A stretch of 12,162 nt of DNA, taken from contig DLBH01000030.1 of NCBI GenBank assembly GCA_002494165.1, positions 1 through 12,162 on the forward strand, given 5' to 3'. Source of the stretch: Lachnospiraceae bacterium UBA7026 (lineage in GTDB: Bacteria > Bacillota > Clostridia > Lachnospirales > Lachnospiraceae). How positions within the stretch are numbered: position 1 is the first letter of the stretch; the number at the start of each line of letters is the position of its first letter. The position numbers and the translations under genes are program-made. Below, in pieces: positions 1 to 6,239 of this stretch. The notes beneath the pieces are model-generated. The model searched no databases, was not told the DNA's origin, and saw only the letters and a list, made by a program, of their open reading frames with translations.

Positions 1-410
1 GAGGCGGTATAGGGAATCAGGAAAATGAAGATGATCGCTGAGGAACAGACCTTCAGGGCATTACTGTCAAATCGTTTTCCAAAAAACTGGGGCATGGTGG
101 CTGAATCCAGATGCTGGGTCATGATACGGGTACGTCTTCCCAGAATCACCCAGGCCATCAGGGAACCAATCACGGCATTTCCCAGGCCTGCCCATGTGGC
201 GGAGATACCGTATCTCCAGCCGAACTGGCCGGCATAGCCGACAAATACTACGGCTGAGAAATAGGAAGTACCATAGGCGAAGGCTGTAAGCCAGGGACCT
301 ACACTGCGGCCGCCAAGGACGAAGCCGTTAACATCAGTTGCGTGTTTACGACAGTAAAAGCCGATTCCTACTAAAAGAGCAAAGTAGAGAATTAAGATAA
401 TTAGTTTCAT
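1..410 (-). CDS. Sodium:solute symporter (SSS family), N-terminal part, truncated by window edge
   Basis: This is the first ~136 codons of an integral membrane cotransporter. Read on the minus strand from ATG at 410-408, it begins MKLIILILYFALLVGIGFY, a hydrophobic first helix, followed by a short basic loop (CRKHATD). Next comes the segment FVLGGRSVGPWLTAFAYG (about residues 31-48), the G-G-R-S/x-W-x-x-x-A pattern at the start of the second helix of SSS-family proteins such as PutP. A third hydrophobic segment and the basic loop GRRTRIMTQH then appear, and a further helix is opening at the edge. The family uses a Na+ gradient to import solutes such as proline, sugars or carboxylates; the substrate cannot be told from this fragment. 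The start is supported by AAGGAG 6-7 bases upstream (complement of 417-422). It is transcribed divergently from glgA and no functional link is evident. Confidence 0.85.
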   Translation of the reverse strand, partial: MKLIILILYFALLVGIGFYCRKHATDVNGFVLGGRSVGPWLTAFAYGTSYFSAVVFVGYAGQFGWRYGISATWAGLGNAVIGSLMAWVILGRRTRIMTQHLDSATMPQFFGKRFDSNALKVCSSAIIFIFLIPYTA

Positions 411-472
411 AGTGATCTCCTTCATGTTTTTTAGATTTTGTTTAAGAATCATAAGTTTTAATTTATTAATTT

Positions 473-498
473 ATTTATTAATAGATTCATTAATAAAT
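473..498. promoter_or_regulatory. Perfect 10-bp palindrome, possible operator of the symporter gene
   Basis: ATTTATTAAT (473-482) and its exact reverse complement ATTAATAAAT (489-498) are separated by the six bases AGATTC. The element ends 63 bp upstream of the symporter ATG, where a repressor or activator site would lie. The surrounding DNA is so AT-rich that a chance palindrome is possible, and no known regulator motif is recognised. Confidence 0.3.
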
Positions 499-821
499 CA
501 AAACATTCCCACTTTTTGCATTTAACAATTTAAACCTGTAAAGCTTTAACTCTTAAAACATATAAACTTTAGCACATAAAATTGATGAAGTCAATAAATA
601 TATTATCTTTTCTCAATTTTTAATCTTGTATTTTATTGAATGACCTGGGCGTTTGGAAGAGGTTTTTTAGGATTTATTTCCCGGGAGATGACCAGGATCT
701 TTCATAATAGAATATGATCCAGCAATTGCAGGTGATTTTTCAAAAGGATAAAGAATCCTTGGTCGACCAGCTTAGATTAAAGTTATGTATTCAGTCTTTA
801 TTAAAGTGATTGATAAATGAG

Positions 822-850
822 TGCTAAATGAAGTACTCTTGTGCTATAAT
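822..850 (+). promoter_or_regulatory. Extended -10 promoter of glgA
   Basis: A consensus -10 TATAAT at 845-850 is preceded by TGC, giving the extended -10 form TGnTATAAT (842-850). A poor -35 (TGCTAA, 822-827) lies 17 bp upstream, as is common for extended -10 promoters. An imperfect inverted repeat, GAGTGCT (819-825) against AGTACTC (832-838), overlaps the -35 to spacer region and could be an operator. The initiating base would lie near 857, only a few bases before the ribosome binding site AGGAGG (861-866), so the leader is very short. Confidence 0.6.
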
Positions 851-873
851 TAGGGCGAAAAGGAGGACGATTC

Positions 874-2313
874 ATGAGAAAGATATTATATGCGGCTTCG
901 GAATGTGCACCTTTTATTAAGACAGGCGGTCTTGGGTCAGTCCTTGGGTCTCTTCCCCAGGAGCTGGATCCGGCGGGCTATGATGTCCGCGTTGTGATTC
1001 CGGCCTATGAATGTATTGAAGAAAAATGGAAAAAAGAGATGAAGATTATTGCCACCTTTCCTGTATGGCTGGGGTGGAGAGAATTATCGGCAACAGTGAA
1101 AACCCTGGACTATAACGGGGTGAAGTTTTATTTTCTGGAAAATAATTATTATTTCTGTGGGGATTCCCCCTACGGAGACCTGGGCGCGGACGTAGAGAAG
1201 TTCTGCTTCTTCTGTAAGGCAGCTGTGGATATGCTGGCCTTTCTCAAGTTCCGGCCTGACCTGATCCATTGTCATGACTGGCAGAGCGCCATGATCCCTC
1301 CCATGCTCAAGGGCTTCCATGGAGACGATCCCTTCTACCAGTCCATGAAGACCATCATGACCATCCATAATCTCAGATTCCAGGGAATCACCGGTATTGA
1401 CCACATGAAGGACCTGACTGGCCTGCCCGACTGGATGTTTGGTTTTGAGTACCTGGGCCACTATGACTGCGCCAGCATGTTAAAAGGCGGCATCGCCTTT
1501 GCCGACAAGGTGACCACTGTCAGCAAGACCTATGCTGAGGAGATTCAGACAGCCGAATATGGAGAAGGTCTGGAAGGCATCCTTTCCTGGCGTAAAAAAG
1601 ATTTATCCGGCATCGTCAATGGTATCGATTACGATATGTATAACCCTGCTAAAGACGAGAATCTCGACCAGACCTACAGCTACAGGACCTTCGCCAAGGG
1701 CAGACCGGTGGACAAGCTTGGCCTGCAGAAGGCAGCAGGCCTTCCCCAGGGGGAGAACTATTTCACCATGGGCATCGTATCCCGGCTGACAGACCAGAAA
1801 GGCTTTGACCTTTTTATGGACACTATCGGGGAAATATTGAACCTGCCCGCCCAGCTCTTCATTTTAGGAGGCGGCCAGCCCCAGTATGAAGCATTTTTCA
1901 GGAAATGTCAGGAGCTCTATCCGGACCAGGTTTACCTGCAGACCAACTACAACGACCAGATGGCCAAAAAGATCTACGGCGGCTGCGACCTGATCCTCAT
2001 GCCCTCACGATTTGAACCCTGCGGACTCTGCCAGCTGATGAGCCTTCGCTACGGGGCCGTTCCCCTGGTAAGAAAAACAGGAGGCCTTAAGGATACCGTG
2101 GCCCTCTATGGAGAGGACGACAGGCCCACAGGTTTTGGTTTTGAAGATTATGACGGCCAGGCCTTTCTGGGAGCAGTCCTGGAGGCCTACCAGGTTTACA
2201 AAGACCAGCCCCAGGATTGGGAAGAGATCATAAGACGGGGCATGAAGAAGAACTTCTCCTGGAAGAGTTCCGCCGCCAAATACCAGCGGATGTACGACCA
2301 TCTTCTCCAGTAG
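874..2313 (+). CDS. glgA: Glycogen synthase (ADP-glucose alpha-1,4-glucosyltransferase, GT5)
   Basis: GlgA elongates alpha-1,4-glucan chains from ADP-glucose in the cytoplasm during glycogen storage. The 479-residue length is normal for the GT5 family. The N-terminal Rossmann domain carries the ADP-glucose binding KTGGL at residues 16-20 and HDWQSAMIP at 134-142. The C-terminal GT-B domain carries NGID (249-252), SRLTDQKG (303-310), EPCGLCQ (381-387, containing the catalytic-site Glu) and a second KTGGL (401-405). Two departures from the usual signature are visible: KTGGL is followed by GSV rather than ADV, and the final motif reads EPCGLCQ rather than EPCGLTQ. The start is fixed by AGGAGG at 861-866. 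No other glycogen genes (glgC, glgD, glgB, glgP) are beside it, so it appears to be a stand-alone copy. The divergent symporter and downstream GNAT gene do not suggest a pathway link. Confidence 0.95.
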   Translation: MRKILYAASECAPFIKTGGLGSVLGSLPQELDPAGYDVRVVIPAYECIEEKWKKEMKIIATFPVWLGWRELSATVKTLDYNGVKFYFLENNYYFCGDSPYGDLGADVEKFCFFCKAAVDMLAFLKFRPDLIHCHDWQSAMIPPMLKGFHGDDPFYQSMKTIMTIHNLRFQGITGIDHMKDLTGLPDWMFGFEYLGHYDCASMLKGGIAFADKVTTVSKTYAEEIQTAEYGEGLEGILSWRKKDLSGIVNGIDYDMYNPAKDENLDQTYSYRTFAKGRPVDKLGLQKAAGLPQGENYFTMGIVSRLTDQKGFDLFMDTIGEILNLPAQLFILGGGQPQYEAFFRKCQELYPDQVYLQTNYNDQMAKKIYGGCDLILMPSRFEPCGLCQLMSLRYGAVPLVRKTGGLKDTVALYGEDDRPTGFGFEDYDGQAFLGAVLEAYQVYKDQPQDWEEIIRRGMKKNFSWKSSAAKYQRMYDHLLQ

Positions 2314-2434
2314 GAAATGAAGAACTCGGACAGTCGTCCATATTAGCTGGCAAAAGACAATATATGTGCCCTATAGTCACAAATAATACAATTAAGCATT
2401 TAATATTATATAAGAGCAAAAGGAAAAACATAAA

Positions 2435-2950
2435 ATGATAGAAGTAACAGAAAAAGACCGTTATGAATTCCGCCAGATCCGACCGGCGGAGATTCAGGAA
2501 TGTGTGGAAATAGAAGAAATCTGCTTTCCTCCTGAGGAGGCCAATAACTGGCGGCAGATGGTTGACCGGGTCGCCATGGCTTCCGAACTCTTTCTGGTAG
2601 TCTTCGACCGGGGAGAGGGAAGAATAGCCGGTTTCCTCACCGGTATAGCCGTCGATGAGGAGACCTTCCGGGATGACTTCTTCGTGGATGCTACCCTCCA
2701 CAAGGAAGACGGAGCCAATGTGATGATTTTAGGCCTGGATGTCCTGCCCGAATACCGGCACCGGGGCCTGGGTAGCCGGATCATGAAAGAATATATGGAT
2801 ATTGAGAAGGGGAGAGACCGGAAAAAACTTTTCCTGACCTGTCACGAGGATAAGATTCCCTTCTACCAGTCCATGGGTTACCGCCACCTGGGAGAAAGTA
2901 ACTCCAGCTGGGGCGGCTCCACCTGGCACGACATGGTCATCGATCTCTAA
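2435..2950 (+). CDS. GNAT-family N-acetyltransferase, AANAT-like
   Basis: This 171-residue protein is a GCN5-related N-acetyltransferase, predicted to move an acetyl group from acetyl-CoA to an amine. The acetyl-CoA pyrophosphate loop (motif A) is clear: LDVLPEYRHRGLGSRIM at residues 101-117, with R-x-x-G-x-G at 108-113. The motif B region FYQSMGY lies at 143-149. The N-terminal CFPPEEA (30-36) resembles the arylalkylamine/serotonin N-acetyltransferase-like branch, but the real substrate cannot be inferred. The ATG at 2435 follows a weak purine-rich site (AAAAGGA, about 2417-2424). The gap from glgA is 121 bp and AT-rich with no terminator, so the gene may be read through from glgA or have its own weak promoter (a TATTAT hexamer at 2404-2409 has no convincing -35). 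Confidence 0.88.
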   Translation: MIEVTEKDRYEFRQIRPAEIQECVEIEEICFPPEEANNWRQMVDRVAMASELFLVVFDRGEGRIAGFLTGIAVDEETFRDDFFVDATLHKEDGANVMILGLDVLPEYRHRGLGSRIMKEYMDIEKGRDRKKLFLTCHEDKIPFYQSMGYRHLGESNSSWGGSTWHDMVIDL

Positions 2951-2984
2951 ACCCCGACTCTTAACCATGCCTTCCCGGGTTGTC

Positions 2985-3193
2985 AGAAAACCTGTCAGAC
3001 TCTGTGGGGTCATCAAAAGAATCAGCTATGGGAAGGGTTTTCCTCCGTCGCTTATAATTCGCGCCTCCTGCGGAACTCGTCTGCTTCGCAGACTCAGACA
3101 GCCGCCCGGCGCGAAAGCTGTACTCGGAAAACCCTTCCCATTTACGCCCATGCTTCTTTTGATGATCCCCACAGAATAGCTGACAGGTTTTCT
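2985..3193. repeat. 209-bp foldback element (MITE-like or REP-like palindromic repeat)
   Basis: The outer arms match in four perfect blocks. AGAAAACCTGTCAG (2985-2998) pairs with 3180-3193; TCTGTGGGG (3001-3009) with 3167-3175; TCATCAAAAGAA (3010-3021) with 3154-3165; ATGGGAAGGGTTTTCC (3028-3043) with 3126-3141. Small bulges separate the blocks. The centre carries a second stem, TTCGCGCC (3058-3065) with GGCGCGAA (3108-3115), then GCGG (3070-3073) with CCGC (3102-3105), and an apical hairpin GTCTGC-TTC-GCAGAC (3079-3093). The whole can fold into one long structured hairpin as RNA or as single-stranded DNA. No open reading frame of credible composition lies inside. A non-autonomous mobile palindrome is one reading and a transcript-end structure another. 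A clear target-site duplication was not found. Confidence 0.8.
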
Positions 3194-3281
3194 TTATCTT
3201 TATGGCAATGGCAAAATTATAAAGAATCTTTTCCGGGCTTTCCTACTAAGCCGTCAAACTCTTTATAGGCCTTCAAAAGAT

Positions 3282-3387
3282 GCCTTTCGGGGCTTTTTAG
3301 GGCCAGTCAGTTAATAAGATGCTCCCGGCAAATAGAACCATTTGCCGGGAGCATCTATACTGACGGGCTTAGAAAGCCCCGGAAGGC
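3282..3387. repeat. 106-bp foldback with 17-bp perfect inner stem, possible bidirectional terminator
   Basis: The inner arms AGATGCTCCCGGCAAAT (3317-3333) and 3340-3356 are perfect complements around a six-base loop. Outside them GTCAG (3306-3310) pairs with CTGAC (3360-3364), and GCCTTTCGGGGCTTT (3282-3296) pairs with AAAGCCCCGGAAGGC (3373-3387) with a single G-T wobble. The right end lies 7 bp beyond the rqcH stop codon. The placement suits a terminator serving both strands, but neither side has a strong T-tract, so stabilisation of 3' ends is equally possible. The right arm can also pair with a second upstream copy at about 3233-3254. Confidence 0.6.
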
Positions 3388-3393
3388 GTGTTA

Positions 3394-5142
3394 TTAGGGT
3401 AGTTCTGTGATGCCGGTGATGTCGGGTTCGATGGTCATGGAGTAGTTGGTGTGGTAGATTACGAAGCCGGGCCTGGCGTGGGGCGGTTTGCGCAGGTTCC
3501 TGCGTTCCGTGTAGTCCACATCAACCTTGGGAGCATTCTTACCCTTGGAATAATGGGCTGCCAGCCGGGCCGCTTCCTCGTAGGTCCTGTCCGGCAGCTG
3601 GTCGGCAGTTCCCAGTTTGACGATCACATGGGAGCCGGCCATCTGCTTGGCATGGAACCACATGTCTTTACCGTTGGCAAAACGGAAGGTCAGTTCATCA
3701 TTCTGGAAATTGTTCCTGCCCACATACATGTGGAAGCCGTCGGAGGAGATATAGTGGAAGGGCTGGCTCTTGCCGGCAATCTTCTTATTCTTCTTTCCCC
3801 TGCCGTGGCCTTTCAGGTAACCGTAGTTCGTGAGCTCCTGGCGGATAACGGTCAGGTCATTTTCATCCCGGGCAATCTCTAAAGAGTTGCTGATGGATTC
3901 TAAGTGGAGGAGCTGGGCATGGGTTTCCTCGGTCAGGCTGGTCAGGGCTTCATAGGTTCTTTTCAGCTTGCCGTAACGGTCGAAATACTTGGCGGCATTG
4001 GCCATGGCATCTTTGGTGGGATCTAAAGGAATGGTCAGTTCCTGATTATCATAATAATTGATGCAGGTGAGACTTTTCTGGCCTGGCTTTATGTCATAAC
4101 CATAGGTGTGGAGCAATTCTCCGTATACTTTATATTTGTCCCGCTTTTCCGTGTCCTTCAGCTGCCTGAGCTGGAGGTCATATTTTTTTGCGGTCCTCTC
4201 CAGGGCGTTCTGAACTACCCGCCGCAGGTCGGCTGATTTCTGCCGGACCCGGGTTACCAGTTCCCGCTCGGCATAGAAGGTTTCCAGGACCTGGGAGATG
4301 GTCGGGAAGGACCGGGCTTCCAGACCGGGAAACATGGTGAGGGTCAGGGAGGCGAACTCTTTAGGCTCCTTGCCCTGGTAGACGATATTAGGCTGGAAGT
4401 CCCGGGCTTCTATGATGGTTTTCATCCTGACCAGTTCTCCGTAAAGGGCGGTCTGGTCATGGTCAGATAGGGAGGCTACGGCGTCTCCTCCGTCGATGCC
4501 GGCCCGGTAGCAGAGCTCGTTGGCCAGAAGAGGACTGATGCCGGAAAGACTGCCGTAGATGGCCTTCTGGACAGAAGCGGATTTCTTTAAAAGGACCTGG
4601 TCCATCCATTCCGGTGTGAGGGAAAGGATGGAGGTCTTGCCCTGTTTTGGCGGAGCCTGGTAGCTCCTTCCGGGAAGGACTTCCCGGACAGAACTGATCT
4701 GGGCGGAAATATGCTTGATACTGTCGATGATGGTTCCTTCTTCATCGACGAATATGATATTGCTGTGCTTGCCCATGATTTCTATGATAAGTTTCTTTCT
4801 GCATACATCGCCCAGCTCGTTGAGGTGTTCGATGGTCATTTCCACGATACGCTCCATGCCCGGCTGGTCGATTTTAAGGATGCGGCCGTTGCTGATGTGC
4901 TTGCGCAGGAGCATACAGAAGTTGGGGGCGGTCAGGGGATTGGCCCTGTTGGATGAGGAGAAATAAATCAGCGGCAGGCTGGCTCCCGCCGAGATCAGCA
5001 GCCGGTGGTTTTCCCGCTGGTTTTTGATGACCAGAAGCAGCTCATCCGGCTCCGGCTGGTATATTTTATAGATGCGTCCCCCGGTGAGGAGGCGGTTCAT
5101 ATCATGAACAACATTGGCTATTACTACGCCGTCAAAGGCCAT
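3394..5142 (-). CDS. rqcH: RqcH, Rqc2/NEMF-family ribosome quality control factor (NFACT protein, formerly FbpA)
   Basis: RqcH binds 50S subunits obstructed by peptidyl-tRNA and recruits tRNA-Ala to add C-terminal alanine tails that mark stalled chains for degradation (established for Bacillus subtilis). The 582-residue length fits the family. An NFACT-N domain fills roughly residues 1-200, including ELGD (109-112) and IEIMGKHSNIIFVD (120-133). Helical and coiled-coil segments rich in K, R, E and L follow at about 270-450. The NFACT-R domain begins near 461 and includes GKDMWFHAKQMAGSHVIVKL (431 to 450 counted within the family frame, here about 491-510). At residues 97-98, where B. subtilis has the functionally required Asp-Arg pair, this protein reads Glu-Arg (GMERIV). 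The ATG at 5142-5140 has AGGAGG about 9 bases upstream. The old fibronectin-binding label for this family is not supported by a secretion signal here. Confidence 0.93.
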   Translation of the reverse strand: MAFDGVVIANVVHDMNRLLTGGRIYKIYQPEPDELLLVIKNQRENHRLLISAGASLPLIYFSSSNRANPLTAPNFCMLLRKHISNGRILKIDQPGMERIVEMTIEHLNELGDVCRKKLIIEIMGKHSNIIFVDEEGTIIDSIKHISAQISSVREVLPGRSYQAPPKQGKTSILSLTPEWMDQVLLKKSASVQKAIYGSLSGISPLLANELCYRAGIDGGDAVASLSDHDQTALYGELVRMKTIIEARDFQPNIVYQGKEPKEFASLTLTMFPGLEARSFPTISQVLETFYAERELVTRVRQKSADLRRVVQNALERTAKKYDLQLRQLKDTEKRDKYKVYGELLHTYGYDIKPGQKSLTCINYYDNQELTIPLDPTKDAMANAAKYFDRYGKLKRTYEALTSLTEETHAQLLHLESISNSLEIARDENDLTVIRQELTNYGYLKGHGRGKKNKKIAGKSQPFHYISSDGFHMYVGRNNFQNDELTFRFANGKDMWFHAKQMAGSHVIVKLGTADQLPDRTYEEAARLAAHYSKGKNAPKVDVDYTERRNLRKPPHARPGFVIYHTNYSMTIEPDITGITELP

Positions 5143-5157
5143 AAGGAGGTCCCTCCT
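5143..5157 (-). promoter_or_regulatory. Self-complementary Shine-Dalgarno region of rqcH
   Basis: Read on the minus strand, AGGAGG (5157-5152) is followed after two bases by CCTCCT (5149-5144) and then, after one T (5143), by the ATG. The CCTCCT block is complementary to the Shine-Dalgarno and identical in sense to the anti-Shine-Dalgarno core of 16S rRNA. It cannot close a full hairpin on itself because the loop is two bases, but partial pairing or pairing with other messages is possible. The ribosome binding assignment is firm; a regulatory effect is inference. Confidence 0.5.
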
Positions 5158-5247
5158 GTTCTTAATTCTATATTGGGTGTGCCTGGGGTATCAGTCATTA
5201 TTTCCCCGAAGAGAATGTCTGTGCCGCAAGGCAGTTTATATCGTAAC

Positions 5248-5276
5248 ATGATAGCATATCATAGGAAAGAATGCAA
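5248..5276 (-). promoter_or_regulatory. Promoter of rqcH
   Basis: On the minus strand TTGCAT (5276-5271) and TATCAT (5253-5248) are separated by exactly 17 bases, and TGC immediately precedes the -10, giving an extended -10 element. Transcription would start near 5241, leaving a leader of about 100 bases that contains a small hairpin TGCC-TTGC-GGCA (complement of 5222-5233). Confidence 0.55.
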
Positions 5277-5297
5277 AAACCCATTTTTCAGTTCAGC

Positions 5298-5327
5298 TTG
5301 TATATTGGGGAAGAATAATGATATAAT
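5298..5327 (+). promoter_or_regulatory. Promoter of the PH-domain gene
   Basis: TATAAT at 5322-5327 is preceded by TGA, giving an extended -10, with a partial -35 TTGTAT (5298-5303) 18 bp upstream. It lies back to back with the rqcH promoter, the two -35 hexamers being 21 bp apart. The predicted transcript has a leader of about 150 bases before the start codon. Confidence 0.55.
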
Positions 5328-5333
5328 TACCAT

Positions 5334-5487
5334 AGATTCCTCCGATGAGGCAAAAGGGGCTCGCTGGCTGCCAGCCCGGAGACTCTGGGGAAGAATAAAG
5401 GATCACAGGATGGTTCTTTCAGACCTCTTTATTGTCTGCCTGTTTCCATGTTGGTCCCTCAGTATATTTTGAGAAAGGAGATTCATT
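5334..5487 (+). other. Long structured leader of the PH-domain gene, no recognised RNA family
   Basis: Several local hairpins are visible: CTGG-CTG-CCAG nested in GGG...CCC (about 5358-5379), CCCGGA-GAC-TCTGGG (about 5377-5391) and CAGAC-9nt-GTCTG (5420-5438). No riboswitch, T-box or housekeeping RNA core sequence was recognised, and no hairpin is followed by a T-tract. It may simply be untranslated leader. Confidence 0.35.
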
Positions 5488-5949
5488 ATGTCCAGGATTA
5501 ATAACGAAGATCTGAAGAGAGAAGCGCTTCCTATTATTTGGAATGACCGCAAGCATCATCTTTGGTTCCCATTAAGCTTTACAAAGTATAAGATTGACGC
5601 AGAGAGGCTTTATATCAATAAGGGGCTCCTGGCATCGAGAGAGGATGAATGTCTGCTTTACCGTATTCTTGACGTCACTCTGACCAGGTCTTTCGGACAG
5701 AGAATCTTCGGAACCGGGACCATTGAGCTTAATACCAAGGACAGGTCGACACCGGTAATCCGCCTGGAGAATGTCGGCCAGAGCAAGGATGTTAAGCAGC
5801 TGATCAGTGAACTGATTGAGAAGAGCAGGGTTCGTCACAACCTTGTTGGCCGGGATATGTATGGGTCCTCAGGCCACATTGATCCCATAGAGATGGATCC
5901 CGACCTCTTTGATGAGGATGGTATGGGAGGCCCGCCGCCCCATTTTTAA
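5488..5949 (+). CDS. Bacterial PH-domain protein (bPH_2/DUF304-like)
   Basis: A 153-residue cytoplasmic protein with no signal peptide or transmembrane segment. The core LWFPLSFTKYKIDAERLYI (residues 25-43), then KGLLASREDECLLYRILDV (45-63) and RSFGQRIFGTGTI (67-79), matches the pattern of bacterial pleckstrin-homology-like domains: a strand giving a 'tkYki...rL.i..G' pattern, a basic-acidic turn, 'E.yRI.DV', then 'Q.ifGtGti'. The C-terminal tail is acidic and ends in a Gly/Pro-rich stretch (DEDGMGGPPPHF). Members of this group have no established function. The ATG follows AAAGGAG (5474-5480). The gene stands alone, with its own promoter and a strong terminator, divergent from rqcH; shared regulation with rqcH is possible because the promoters are adjacent, but nothing shows a shared role. 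Confidence 0.75.
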   Translation: MSRINNEDLKREALPIIWNDRKHHLWFPLSFTKYKIDAERLYINKGLLASREDECLLYRILDVTLTRSFGQRIFGTGTIELNTKDRSTPVIRLENVGQSKDVKQLISELIEKSRVRHNLVGRDMYGSSGHIDPIEMDPDLFDEDGMGGPPPHF

Positions 5950-6000
5950 AAGCTTTTTCAGGAAGCCTAAGCCGGAATAATAATTTTTTTGTATCGTCAG

Positions 6001-6044
6001 CCAGACTGTCATTTTGTCATGATAGTCTGGTTTTTCTTTTTTTT
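6001..6044 (+). terminator. Intrinsic terminator of the PH-domain gene
   Basis: CCAGACT (6001-6007) pairs with AGTCTGG (6024-6030), and after one G-T pair TCAT pairs with ATGA, leaving a six-base loop. The hairpin is followed directly by TTTTTCTTTTTTTT (6031-6044). This is a textbook rho-independent terminator and it insulates the his promoter 17 bp downstream. Confidence 0.9.
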
Positions 6045-6060
6045 CAGGGAGGCTTATGTG

Positions 6061-6089
6061 TTGACAGAGACCGCTGGAAAATGTATAAT
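6061..6089 (+). promoter_or_regulatory. Consensus promoter of the his cluster
   Basis: TTGACA (6061-6066) and TATAAT (6084-6089) are both exact consensus hexamers, separated by the ideal 17 bp, with TG at 6082-6083 as an extended -10. The start point would be near 6096. The leader of about 145 bases contains a dyad TCTCT (6100-6104)/AGAGA (6113-6117) just after the start point, the pair GTTA (6105-6108)/TAAC (6120-6123), and AAAAGAAA (about 6142-6149)/TTTCTTTT (6163-6170). So perfect a promoter driving a biosynthetic operon would be expected to need repression, so an operator overlapping the start region is likely, but no known HisR/YerC site or T-box is recognised. A second TATAAT at 6180-6185 lacks a good -35. 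Confidence 0.85.
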
Positions 6090-6239
6090 AACCCTTGTTT
6101 CTCTGTTAAAGTAGAGAGGTAACGCATTAATGTGATAAAGTAAAAGAAAATAATTATGGCTATTTCTTTTAATATAGGATATAATTTTATATTGTATGTT
6201 TAAGAAGAAATTAGTGAATTGTTTACCGGGAGGTATATT

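Larger units (their letters stand above)
411..873. other. AT-rich divergent intergenic region
   Basis: No gene is visible in these 463 bases. The part nearest the symporter (about 430-650) is very AT-rich and holds a 10-bp palindrome at 473-498. The part nearest glgA holds a small perfect hairpin, AAGGAT-AAAGA-ATCCTT (744-760), and the glgA promoter at 822-850. The region must contain promoters for both divergent genes; only the glgA one is clear. Confidence 0.7.
2951..3393. other. Convergent intergenic region filled with inverted repeats
   Basis: This gap between the GNAT gene and rqcH, which end facing each other, holds no credible gene. Two large foldback elements occupy about 2985-3193 and 3282-3387. 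Neither arm is followed by a proper run of T, so ordinary intrinsic termination is not obvious, although either hairpin could end or protect the two convergent transcripts. Confidence 0.75.

Noticed and set aside
801..827. Complete CIRCE/HrcA operator at glgA
   Set aside because: Only the right half (GAGTGCTAA) is present; the left half at the required distance matches at only three positions.
2967..3179. 70-codon open frame in the convergent gap
   Set aside because: It is contained in the inverted-repeat element, starts without a ribosome site and its sequence is explained by the palindrome.
5005..5472. 155-codon plus-strand open frame
   Set aside because: It lies antisense to the start of rqcH and across both promoters and the leader; it has no ribosome site and an implausible composition.
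5334..5487. Known riboswitch upstream of the PH-domain gene
   Set aside because: No conserved core of a familiar class was found by eye; only local hairpins are visible.
6219..6239. TTG start seven codons upstream for hisZ
   Set aside because: The ribosome site GGGAGG lies downstream of this TTG and correctly before the ATG at 6240.
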